From assembly GCA_963763085.1 (NCBI GenBank), contig CAVXNB010000001.1, positions 372,001 through 436,000 of the forward strand: 64,000 nt of DNA. Direction: 5' to 3'. Every line of letters begins with the position of its first letter. The first letter of the stretch is position 1. The position numbers and the translations under genes were made by a program. The notes under the pieces are model-generated. The model had not been told where the DNA came from. It did not search any database and saw only the letters and a program-made list of their open reading frames with translations. Origin of the DNA: CAVXNB01 sp963763085 (GTDB lineage: Bacteria; Actinomycetota; Acidimicrobiia; Acidimicrobiales; Bog-793). This document shows, one piece after another, positions 26,035 through 34,180 of this stretch.

Positions 26035-27667
26035 TGTCGAGGTCGTAGAGCCGTGGGGTGCGCTCGTGCGCCCGGTTGAGCGCCGCGCCAACCAGCCCGC
26101 GGAACAGCGGGTGAGGCCGGTCCGGCCGGCTCTTGAACTCGGGATGGGCTTGGGTGCCGATCCAGAATGGGTGACCCGGCAACTCGATGAACTCGACGAG
26201 CCGGTCGTCCGGTGACGTGCCCGAGCAGCTGAGGCCGGCGGCCTCGAGGCGGTCCCGATAGCGGGGATTGAGCTCGTAGCGATGCCTATGACGCTCCGAG
26301 ACGATCTCGGCACCGTAGATGCCAGCCACGCGGGATCCCGGCTTCAGCAGGGCGGGGTACGCCCCTAGCCGCATCGTGGCGCCCTTGTCCTGGACGCCGA
26401 GCTGGTCGTCCATGAGGTCGATGACGGCATGCGGGGTGGCCGGTGCGAGCTCGCGGCTGTTGGCTCCTTCAAGCCCCACGACGGAGCGGGCGAACTCGAC
26501 GACCATCATGTGGAGGCCTAGACACAGGCCGAGGCAGGGCAACCCGTGCTCACGGGCGTAGCCGGCGGCGGCGATCTTGCCCTCCAAGCCGCGCTCGCCG
26601 AAGCCTCCGGGGATGACGACGCCGTCCAAGCCCTCGAGGCGGGACGGAGCGAGCATTCCCGTCACCTCCTCGGCCTGGACCCAGTCGATCTCGACCTTGG
26701 CGCCGTGATAGACGCCTGCGTGCTTGAGCGCCTCGACGACCGACAGGTAGGCATCGGCCAGATTGACGTACTTGCCGATGACCCCGATCCGGACAACCTC
26801 GGTGGCGGCATCGGCACGCTCGACGAGCGCTTCCCATCCGGCCAGGTCGATCTCCTGTCCGTCCTCGTCGAGTCGCAGGATGCGGCAGACGATGTCGTCG
26901 AGCCCCTCGTCGTGGAGCGCCAGAGGGATCTCGTAGATGTTCGCGGCGTCGATCGCTGAGACGACCGCGTCCGTCGAAACGTCGCAGAGCAGGGATATCT
27001 TGCGCTTCAGGTTCTCCGAGATCGGTTCCTCACTCCGGCACACGATCACGTCGGGCTGGATGCCCCGACCGCGCAGCTCCGTCACCGAGTGCTGCGTCGG
27101 CTTGGTCTTCTGCTCACCCGAGGGGCCCGATTGGGGCACGAGCGTGAGGTGCACGTAACAGACGTTGTCCCGGCCGACGTCACGACGGAATTGCCTGATG
27201 GCCTCGAGAAACGGGACGATCTCGATGTCGCCGACCGTGCCGCCCACTTCCACGATGACCACGTCGATGGTGTCCCTGCTGAGGCGGCGGATCCGCTCTT
27301 TGATCTCGTCGGTGATGTGCGGGATCACCTGCACCGTCTTGCCCAGGTAATCGCCGCGCCGCTCCTTCGCGATCACCGACGAGTAGATCTGTCCCGTCGT
27401 CGTGTTCGAGTCCTTATGCAGGTTCTCGTCGATGAAGCGCTCGTAGTGACCGAGATCGAGGTCCGTCTCGCCGCCGTCCTCGGTGACGAACACCTCGCCG
27501 TGCTCGAACGGGTTCATCGTCCCGGGGTCGACGTTGATGTAGGGGTCAAGCTTGCACATCGTGACCCGGAGACCACGCGACTTGAGGAGCCGGCCGAGCG
27601 AGGAGGCGGTGAGACCCTTGCCGAGCGAGCTCATCACGCCACCCGTCACGAACACGAACTTCGTCAC
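26021..27667 (-). CDS. pyrG: CTP synthase
   Basis: A 548-residue enzyme making CTP from UTP, ATP and glutamine. The synthetase domain shows Thr-Gly-Gly-Val-Met-Ser-Ser-Leu-Gly-Lys-Gly and Asp-Pro-Tyr-Ile-Asn-Val-Asp-Pro-Gly-Thr-Met; the glutaminase domain has the Cys in Gly-Leu-Cys-Leu-Gly and His-Pro-Glu-Phe-Lys-Ser. The GTG at 27667 follows GGAGGAG and is preferred to an upstream start at 27694. Confidence 0.97.
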   Translation of the reverse strand: MTKFVFVTGGVMSSLGKGLTASSLGRLLKSRGLRVTMCKLDPYINVDPGTMNPFEHGEVFVTEDGGETDLDLGHYERFIDENLHKDSNTTTGQIYSSVIAKERRGDYLGKTVQVIPHITDEIKERIRRLSRDTIDVVIVEVGGTVGDIEIVPFLEAIRQFRRDVGRDNVCYVHLTLVPQSGPSGEQKTKPTQHSVTELRGRGIQPDVIVCRSEEPISENLKRKISLLCDVSTDAVVSAIDAANIYEIPLALHDEGLDDIVCRILRLDEDGQEIDLAGWEALVERADAATEVVRIGVIGKYVNLADAYLSVVEALKHAGVYHGAKVEIDWVQAEEVTGMLAPSRLEGLDGVVIPGGFGERGLEGKIAAAGYAREHGLPCLGLCLGLHMMVVEFARSVVGLEGANSRELAPATPHAVIDLMDDQLGVQDKGATMRLGAYPALLKPGSRVAGIYGAEIVSERHRHRYELNPRYRDRLEAAGLSCSGTSPDDRLVEFIELPGHPFWIGTQAHPEFKSRPDRPHPLFRGLVGAALNRAHERTPRLYDLDNVPS

Positions 27668-27686
27668 GCTCTCCTCCCGTCCGCTA

Positions 27687-29324
27687 TCACTCAAGGCTAT
27701 CGGAGCGCTCCGAATCCGTGACGGATCGCGCGCCTAGCGCGAGCAGCTCTTTCGCGTGGCGGCGTGCGGCCGCACTGTCCGGGTGGCCCGAGAGCATCCT
27801 CGAGAGCTCGACGACGCGGTCCTCGCCGGCGACTGCCCGGGCCCGTGCGATCGTCCGGCCCTCCTCCTCGGTCTTGGACACGACCACCTGCTGGTCGGCG
27901 AACGCCGCCACCTGGGCGAGGTGCGTCACGACCAGCACCTGGTGATCACGCCCGATCGCCGCCAGGGCCCGGCCGACGGCCAGAGCCGCTTCGCCGCCCA
28001 CGCCGGCGTCCACCTCGTCGAAGACGAGCGTCGGCGGCGCCGCCGACAACACGAGACGTGTGGCGAGCATGGCCCGGGCAAGCTCCCCACCTGAGGCCAC
28101 CTTGGCGAGGGGAAGCGCCGGCTCGCCCGTGTTGGCGCCGAGCAGGAACTCCACATCTGCTCCGGCGAGATCCTCCCCGATCCACACTTCGAACCGGGCA
28201 CCGGGCAACGCGAGCTCGTGAAGGTGCGTCTCGATCGCGCCCGCAAGCTTGGGCGCAGCTGCCCTCCTTTCGGAGCCGAGACGCTCCTCCGCCAGCCGCA
28301 GGTCTTCGACGGCGGCGATCCGGCGCTTCTCGAGCTCGGCGCGCGCCTCCTCTGAGCCGGCCAGCTCGTCCAACTCGTCGCGGCCGGCCCGCTCGAACTC
28401 GAGCACGTCGGCGAGGCTCGGGCCGTACTTACGCCGCAGCTCCGCAAAGAGTCGGAGGCGTTCCCTGACCGCCTCGAGCCGATCCGGGTCCTCGGCAAGT
28501 GCTTCGCCTCGCAGGCGCAGCTCGTGCGCCACGTCGTCGAGGTCGGCCTGAGCCGTCCGGAGGCGGCCGGCGAGGTCGGCAACCGACTCGTAGGCGGACA
28601 GCTGGGAGACGGCGGCCCCGATCAGGTCGAGGACGCCGGCGACGCTGCGCGCCTGGGAGGCATCTGCGCCCGTCAGGGCGACGCGTGCTTGCGCGATCGC
28701 GTCGCGGATCGCTTCGACCTGGGCGAGCGCCGACTCCTCGGCGGCGAGGCTCTCGTCCTCGTCGGGCGCCGCGATCGCGGCGGCGGCGATCTCGTCGGTC
28801 TGGAACCGGAGCAGGTCGATGGCGCGGGCCATCGCCTGGGGATCACCGCCGAGCTCGGCACTTCGGGCGTCGATCGCCGACAGCTCCCGGCGTGCCCTCG
28901 CCACCGGCTCGAGATCGGTCCCGGCGAAGTTGTCGAGCGCCTCCCGCTGTACCGACTGGCGCAGCAGGGACTGATGGGCGTGCTGGCCGTGGAGATCGAC
29001 GAGGTCGTCTCCGAGCTCGGACAAGAGGGACGCCGGCGCCATCCGACCGTCCGCGTATGCCCGCGAGCGGCCCACGGTCGGGACCGCCCTCGAGACGACC
29101 ACCTCGCGCGCGCCGGCAACGAAACGTCCCTCGACCACCGCCTCGGACGCACCGGCCCGCACCATCGAGGCGTCGGCGCGACCTCCGAGGAGCAGCTCTA
29201 GGGCTTCGACGACGAGCGTCTTGCCGGCACCGGTCTCGCCGGTGAGGGCGGTCACGCCCGGCGACAGAACGAGATCGAGGTCGGCAATGACACCGAGGTC
29301 CCGCACGCGCAGCTCGACCAGCAT
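27687..29324 (-). CDS. recN: DNA repair protein RecN
   Basis: A 545-residue SMC-like ATPase in double-strand break repair. Walker A is Gly-Glu-Thr-Gly-Ala-Gly-Lys-Thr near residue 30; a coiled-coil middle follows (Gln-His-Ala-His-Gln-Ser-Leu-Leu, then long Glu/Ala/Arg-rich helices); the signature Ala-Ser-Gly-Gly-Glu-Leu-Ala-Arg and Walker B Leu-Val-Phe-Asp-Glu-Val-Asp lie near the end. It starts 8 bases after nadK. Confidence 0.96.
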   Translation of the reverse strand: MLVELRVRDLGVIADLDLVLSPGVTALTGETGAGKTLVVEALELLLGGRADASMVRAGASEAVVEGRFVAGAREVVVSRAVPTVGRSRAYADGRMAPASLLSELGDDLVDLHGQHAHQSLLRQSVQREALDNFAGTDLEPVARARRELSAIDARSAELGGDPQAMARAIDLLRFQTDEIAAAAIAAPDEDESLAAEESALAQVEAIRDAIAQARVALTGADASQARSVAGVLDLIGAAVSQLSAYESVADLAGRLRTAQADLDDVAHELRLRGEALAEDPDRLEAVRERLRLFAELRRKYGPSLADVLEFERAGRDELDELAGSEEARAELEKRRIAAVEDLRLAEERLGSERRAAAPKLAGAIETHLHELALPGARFEVWIGEDLAGADVEFLLGANTGEPALPLAKVASGGELARAMLATRLVLSAAPPTLVFDEVDAGVGGEAALAVGRALAAIGRDHQVLVVTHLAQVAAFADQQVVVSKTEEEGRTIARARAVAGEDRVVELSRMLSGHPDSAAARRHAKELLALGARSVTDSERSDSLE

Positions 29325-29332
29325 CGCCTCGC

Positions 29333-30158
29333 TCAGCGATCGGTCAAGCCGAAGCGGGCCCGGAGTGCCGCATGGAAGTCCCTCACGCCGAAACTGACCA
29401 GGCGCGCCGGCTCCGCGGCCGCACGGCACAGCACACTGTCGCCCAGGCTCAAGGCGATGATGCGGCGGCCGTCGATGACGACGGCGGCGGTACGTCCTTC
29501 GAGCACCGTGAGCCGGACCGACTCCTCGGGCTCGAGCACGAGGGACCGGTCGAAGAGCATGTGAGCCGAGACGGGGGTCAGCACCATCGCCCGCAGGTGC
29601 GGCGACACGATGGGTCCCCGTGCCGACAGGTTGTAAGCGGTTGAGCCCGTCGGCGTCGAGACGAGGAGCCCGTCGGCAACGTACGTGAGAAACGGGCGAC
29701 CCGCGATCTCGACAGCCACGCGGATCGTGTGCCCTGGTTCGGTCTTCTCGACGATCGCGTCGTTGAGCGCCATGAACCGGCCTTGCGCCGTCCCGGCGAG
29801 CTCCACCTCGAGCGCCATGCGCTCCTCGACGAGGTAGTCGCCCGCGAGCACGCGCTCGAACGCGTCCTCGATGCCTGCCGGCTCGACGGCGGTCAGGTAG
29901 CCCATCCGGCCGAGGTTCACGCCGAGTACCGGGATGCCGCGCCTGGACGGCGAGCTCGACCGTGCGCAGCATCGTCCCGTCGCCGCCGAGACTGACGGCG
30001 AGCTCGAGGTCTTCGAGGGCGGGCCAAGGCGCGCTCGGCTCGGTGTCCCGGACTTCGATGACGTCTCGGCCGTGGCCTTCCCACCAGTGCCGGGCTGTGG
30101 TCGCGAGCTGCGACGCCTCGGGTCGGTGGGAATGGACCACGAGAAGGATCACCGGCAT
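29333..30158 (-). CDS. nadK: NAD kinase, frame broken once
   Basis: NAD kinase makes NADP from NAD. The start frame holds Leu-Gly-Gly-Asp-Gly-Thr-Met-Leu-Arg, and the rest, from Gly-Val-Asn-Leu-Gly-Arg-Met-Gly-Tyr-Leu on, with Pro-Thr-Gly-Ser-Thr-Ala-Tyr-Asn, is in the next frame. One extra base near 29940 (within GCGCGG) joins them: Val-Gln-Ala then Gly-Ile-Pro-Val-Leu-Gly-Val. The gene is essential in nearly all bacteria, so this is probably a sequence error. The ATG at 30158 starts a beta strand typical for the family. The order nadK-recN is standard in Actinobacteria. Confidence 0.9.
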
Positions 30159-30218
30159 GTCGTCATCCTCGCGGTCCCACTCCTCGCACGCCACCACCCC
30201 CGAGCGTGGACGGTCAGC

Positions 30219-30833
30219 TCAGCTGGACGACGAGGTCCTTTTCCGCGGCGTGGCCTGGGCCTTTTTCGCCGGCGCAGCCTTCTTCGCGGGCGTCGCCTTC
30301 TTCGCCGGCGCAGCCTTCTTGGCCGGCGCAGCCTTCTTCGCCGGCGCGGCCTTCTTGGCAGGCGTCGCCTTCTTCGCCGGCGTCACCTTCTTGGCGGCCG
30401 TCGCCTTCTTCGCCGGCGCAGCCGCCTTGGCCGGAGCCGCCTTCTTGGCGGCTGCGGTCCTCTTCTTCGGTGTGACTTTCGTGGCAGCAGCCTGAGTGGC
30501 CGAAGCGGTCCGGCTGGCGGCGTCCTTCACCGGGGCCGCGGCCTTCGTGGTGCGCTCGATGAACTGCTGGACGACTTTGACCACGTCCTGATTCGTCGCC
30601 AGGTTCAGCTGATGGATCTGCTTACGGATCTCGACCCTCAAGAGCTCGGTGAATTGTTCCGCACCCCGGCGGCTGCGCTGGACGAAATCGTCCGCCCAGT
30701 CCTCAGCGTGCCCGCGCCCACTCTCGCTCTCCCTCGCAAGATCGCTCGCGATAGTTTGCACCTGCTTGCGGGTCTTCTCGGTGAACTCCTTGCCCGCTGC
30801 CACGTATTTGTCGAGAGGATTCTTCGATGCCAT
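30219..30833 (-). CDS. Lysine-rich histone-H1-like protein with phasin-like N-terminal helix
   Basis: A 204-residue two-part protein. Residues 1-about 105 are a charged helical domain like those of phasins or polyhydroxyalkanoate-granule regulators (Leu-Leu-Arg-Val-Glu-Ile-Arg-Lys-Gln). Residues about 120-204 are repeats of Ala-Ala-Pro-Ala-Lys-Lys and variants, as in histone H1 and bacterial nucleoid proteins, and should bind DNA. In this phylum such a gene commonly lies near nadK-recN. The repeat region is the cause of the low-complexity DNA at 30230-30480. Confidence 0.82.
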   Translation of the reverse strand: MASKNPLDKYVAAGKEFTEKTRKQVQTIASDLARESESGRGHAEDWADDFVQRSRRGAEQFTELLRVEIRKQIHQLNLATNQDVVKVVQQFIERTTKAAAPVKDAASRTASATQAAATKVTPKKRTAAAKKAAPAKAAAPAKKATAAKKVTPAKKATPAKKAAPAKKAAPAKKAAPAKKATPAKKAAPAKKAQATPRKRTSSSS

Positions 30834-30937
30834 GCTCGAAGCCTACCGGCTGACCTGGTGTGCTTGCCCTAGCAAGCACTCGAGGGTCGTGAGGGGGCGG
30901 CGGAGGTGGCCGTCGGGGTACTTAGTTTTTTGCTTTG

Positions 30938-30991
30938 AACTTGCCTCCGAAACAGATTGCGACCAGTCGCAATCTCGATTGGAGGCAAGTT
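30938..30991. repeat. 54-base two-step palindrome
   Basis: Outer arms AACTTGCCTCC and GGAGGCAAGTT (11 bp) and inner arms AGATTGCGA and TCGCAATCT (9 bp) pair perfectly, with 5-base internal loops and a 4-base tip. It lies between the convergent end of the HAD gene and the start region of the H1-like gene. There is a run of six T at its left side on the plus strand but none in the terminator position. It could be a transcription barrier, a protein site, or a mobile palindrome. Confidence 0.6.
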
Positions 30992-31073
30992 TGCCAATGA
31001 AATTGGATGTCCCCGAGGAGACCCACCCCGATTCGGCGCCAGGACAGAGCCGCCCGCTCCCCGCACCGGGCGC

Positions 31074-31880
31074 TCAGGCGTGCGAGGCCGACCCGTCGCC
31101 GAGCTCCGCGCGCACGAGGGCGAGCAGGTCGGCGGCCTCGACATCGGGTTCTGGGTCGACCGCGCCGTGACCGGGAGGCGTGACACCGGTCAGCACAAGC
31201 CCGAACCGGGTCCCAAGCCGCCGGGCGAGCAAGCCGTCGGTCGAGGGGCGGTCACCGACCACGGCGGCGACCTCGCCGATCCGCTCGTGCACAAGTCCGA
31301 CGGTCGGCGGATACGGCTTGCCGGCGACGATCGGATCAGCCTGGCCGGCGCGGGCCACCGCAGCGAGCAGCGAACCCGCCCCCGGCAGAACGGCGCCCGG
31401 CGCGGGGAATGTGGCGTCGTCGTTCGTCCCGATGAGGCGGGCCCCGGCGTGAAGCGCCGCCGCCGCCGCCGCCAGCGACGAGTAATTGAACGACGGATCC
31501 ATTCCGACCACCACGGCGTCCACCTCGGCGACGTGAGCGCCCGCGTCGGCGCCCCCGGCGGCAGCGCCGGCCACGACTGTCACCACGCCGCGGGCGGTGA
31601 GCTCCTCGATCACCCCGGGGCCTCCGAGGACCAGGGCTCGCTCTCCGGGCTGGAGCAGCGAAGCCGCGGCCATGGCGGAGCTCAAGACGTCCTCTGGCGC
31701 GGTCGGTATGCCCAGTCGCTCGAGCTTCGCGACATGGTCGGATCGCCTCGGATAGGAGTTGTTCGTGAGGAAGACGACGCGGACTCCTGCGGCGCGCAGC
31801 TTTGCCACGGCTTCGGGAGCACCCGGGATCACCTGGTCGGCCAGCCACACCACGCCATCGCAATCGAGGAGCCAAGTCAC
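31074..31880 (-). CDS. HAD-IIA family hydrolase (NagD-like)
   Basis: A 268-residue phosphatase of the HAD superfamily. Motif I is Asp-Cys-Asp-Gly-Val, motif II Leu-Thr-Asn-Asn-Ser, Lys lies in Gly-Lys-Pro-Tyr-Pro-Pro, and motif IV Gly-Asp-Arg-Pro-Ser-Thr-Asp. The cap domain is of the C2a type. It resembles 4-nitrophenyl- or UMP-phosphatases; the substrate is unknown. The GTG at 31880 begins the pattern. It is divergent from the DUF1015 gene with about 50 bases between. Confidence 0.88.
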   Translation of the reverse strand: MTWLLDCDGVVWLADQVIPGAPEAVAKLRAAGVRVVFLTNNSYPRRSDHVAKLERLGIPTAPEDVLSSAMAAASLLQPGERALVLGGPGVIEELTARGVVTVVAGAAAGGADAGAHVAEVDAVVVGMDPSFNYSSLAAAAAALHAGARLIGTNDDATFPAPGAVLPGAGSLLAAVARAGQADPIVAGKPYPPTVGLVHERIGEVAAVVGDRPSTDGLLARRLGTRFGLVLTGVTPPGHGAVDPEPDVEAADLLALVRAELGDGSASHA

Positions 31881-31930
31881 GACCGGTGATCCTGACAGAG
31901 CGGTGAGGTCCCGTGTGCTACGCAAGGGCG

Positions 31931-33145
31931 GTGGCCCGCCTGGAACCGTTCGCCGGCGTCCGTTACGACTCGGCGCGCCTCGACGCGAACGACGTCGTTT
32001 CGCCGCCGTACGACGTCGTCGGACCGTCGGAGCGAGCCGAGCTGGCCGCACGAAGCCCCTACAACGCCATTCACGTAGAGCTCCCGATCGCCGACGAGTC
32101 GGCCGGACTCGACCGGTACGAGAACGCGGCTCGCATCTTCGCCGGCTGGCGGGCCGACGGCGCCGTTCGGCGCGACGGGGCGCCGGGCTTCTACCTCTAC
32201 CGGATGACGTTTCGGGACGAGCACGGGCGGCAACGGGTCACGACCGGCCTGCTCGGCGCTCTCGGCTTGGATCCCGACGGCACGGGTCAGGTCCTTCCTC
32301 ATGAGCAGACGATCCCGAAGGACCGCAGCGACCGTCTCTCGCTGCTCAGAAGCACCAGACTGAACACGTCACCGATCTGGGTGCTGTCGCTTGCCACCGG
32401 GCTCACGGTGCTCTGCAGAGCGGCGGTGCAGTCAGCCGGCCCGAGCGGTTGGCGGGCCACCGACCCGGCCGGCGTGGTTCACGAGCTGTGGCCGCTGACC
32501 GATGAGCGCAAGGTGGGCGAGATCGTCGCGTTGGCGGCTTCGGCTCCGGTACTCGTCGCTGACGGCCACCACCGCTACGACACCGCTTGCGCCTACGCCG
32601 CCGAAGTCCGGTCGAGAAACGGGAACCTCGCCGGGCCCCACGATCTCATGCTCGCTTTCGTCGTCGAGCTGACCGAAGAGGAGCTCTCGATACGGGCGAT
32701 CCACAGGCTCGTCACGGGTGTGCGCCCGGAGCGCCTGGCGGACCTGCTCTCGACCTTCGTACGGATCGAGCCGGCGCCGGCGGACCTTGGCGACTTCCCG
32801 CCGTCGGCACCCGAGGGCGTCATGGGGTTGGTGACGAGGGACGGCTTCTGGCTTCTCCATCCGCTCCCGGCCCTCGGAGAGGCCGCCGAGGACGACCTCG
32901 ACTCGAGCCGTTTGAAGGTGTTGCTGGCGGCGCTCGGAGACCACGAGCTCACCTACCAACCGGGATGGCAGGAAGCGGTCGCGGCCGTGCGTGACGGGCG
33001 TGCTGACGCCGGGTTCCTGTTGAGGCCGGTGCCCGTCAGCAAGATCGAGCGCGTCGCGCACGGAGGGCGTCGGATGCCTCCGAAGACGACGTTCTTCGAG
33101 CCCAAGCCCCGTACTGGTATGGCGTTCCGGTCGCTCGATGACTGA
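31931..33145 (+). CDS. DUF1015 family protein (SerK-like)
   Basis: A 404-residue protein of the DUF1015 family, related to the ADP-dependent free serine kinase SerK of archaea. Family marks are Pro-Phe-Ala-Gly-Val-Arg-Tyr-Asp, Ser-Pro-Pro-Tyr-Asp-Val at residues 5-35, and Ala-Asp-Gly-His-His-Arg-Tyr-Asp-Thr-Ala near residue 215. A role in serine phosphorylation is possible but unproved. The GTG at 31931 is preferred because the family pattern begins there; a GTG 6 codons upstream is also possible. Confidence 0.85.
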   Translation: MARLEPFAGVRYDSARLDANDVVSPPYDVVGPSERAELAARSPYNAIHVELPIADESAGLDRYENAARIFAGWRADGAVRRDGAPGFYLYRMTFRDEHGRQRVTTGLLGALGLDPDGTGQVLPHEQTIPKDRSDRLSLLRSTRLNTSPIWVLSLATGLTVLCRAAVQSAGPSGWRATDPAGVVHELWPLTDERKVGEIVALAASAPVLVADGHHRYDTACAYAAEVRSRNGNLAGPHDLMLAFVVELTEEELSIRAIHRLVTGVRPERLADLLSTFVRIEPAPADLGDFPPSAPEGVMGLVTRDGFWLLHPLPALGEAAEDDLDSSRLKVLLAALGDHELTYQPGWQEAVAAVRDGRADAGFLLRPVPVSKIERVAHGGRRMPPKTTFFEPKPRTGMAFRSLDD

Positions 33146-33157
33146 GCGACCGGAGCA

Positions 33158-34180
33158 TCACTCGTAGGTCCAGGTCGCTCCGGAACGGAGCAGAGCAGAA
33201 AGATCGCCAGGGCCCTTCCGATTCTGCGACTCGAGGAGCTGGTGGTCGACGAGGGCACCGTAGTGCGGGCGTTCGACCGCCCGGAAGACGCCGATCGGTG
33301 TCGGCTCGTGGGGCCCGATCGCGAGACGGGACAACGCGAACGCCAGGCTCGGGTCGGGTCGCCGCTCGTCGTGGACGACGAGCGCGTCCTCGCCGACATC
33401 GGCCACCTCGACGAGGCGCAGCCGGCCCTGTCCGTCGGATGCGACACCGTGCTCGCCCTCGGCCCCGAAACGGATCGGTTGCCCGTGCTCCAGCGGGATC
33501 AGCATGTCCACCCGATGCTCCTTGCCCGTGATGGCGTCGAACGCGCCGTCGTTGAAGACGTTGCAGTTCTGGTAGACCTCGACGAAGGACGCGCCCGGAT
33601 GGTCGTGCGCACGCCGGAACGTCTCGATCATGTGCTTGCGATCCAGATCGTGGGTTCGTGCGACGAACGTCGCTTCGGCCCCGAGTGCAAGGCTCACGGG
33701 GTTGAAGGGCGTGTCGAGCGAGCCGAACGGGGTCGACTTCGTGATCTTGCCGACCTCGGACGTGGGCGAGTACTGACCCTTCGTCAGACCATAGATCTGG
33801 TTGTTGAACATGAGGATCGTGAGCTTCACGTTGCGTCGCAGGGCGTGAATGAGGTGATTGCCACCGATCGAAAGCGAGTCACCGTCACCGGTCACCACCC
33901 AGACGTCGAGATCGGGTCGCGTCACGGCAAGCCCGGTCGCGATGGCCGGCGCACGGCCATGGATCGAGTGCATGCCGTAGGTGTTCATGTAGTACGGGAA
34001 GCGGGCGGCGCAGCCGATGCCCGAGACGAACACGGTGTTCTCGCGCCGCACGCCCAGCTCGGGGAGAAGCAGCTGCACGGCCGACAGGATCGTGTAGTCC
34101 CCGCAACCCGGGCACCAGCGCACCTCCTGGTCGCTGGCCCAGTCCTTCCGGCTCGTCATCGGAACGGCTACGTCGGTCAT
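33158..34180 (-). CDS. korB: 2-oxoacid:ferredoxin oxidoreductase beta subunit
   Basis: A 340-residue thiamine-diphosphate subunit. The cluster cysteines start at Trp-Cys-Pro-Gly-Cys-Gly-Asp and the TPP motif is Gly-Asp-Gly-Asp-Ser-Leu-Ser-Ile-Gly-Gly-Asn-His. With KorA it turns 2-oxoglutarate (or a related 2-oxoacid) into its CoA ester with ferredoxin. It overlaps korA in ATGA. The C-terminus is longer than in short archaeal forms. Confidence 0.93.
   Translation of the reverse strand: MTDVAVPMTSRKDWASDQEVRWCPGCGDYTILSAVQLLLPELGVRRENTVFVSGIGCAARFPYYMNTYGMHSIHGRAPAIATGLAVTRPDLDVWVVTGDGDSLSIGGNHLIHALRRNVKLTILMFNNQIYGLTKGQYSPTSEVGKITKSTPFGSLDTPFNPVSLALGAEATFVARTHDLDRKHMIETFRRAHDHPGASFVEVYQNCNVFNDGAFDAITGKEHRVDMLIPLEHGQPIRFGAEGEHGVASDGQGRLRLVEVADVGEDALVVHDERRPDPSLAFALSRLAIGPHEPTPIGVFRAVERPHYGALVDHQLLESQNRKGPGDLSALLRSGATWTYE

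Noticed and set aside
30230..30480. Short repeated units that look like a repeat array
   Set aside because: They are in-frame codons of the Ala-Pro-Ala-Lys-Lys repeats of the H1-like protein; there are no unique spacers, so it is no CRISPR array.
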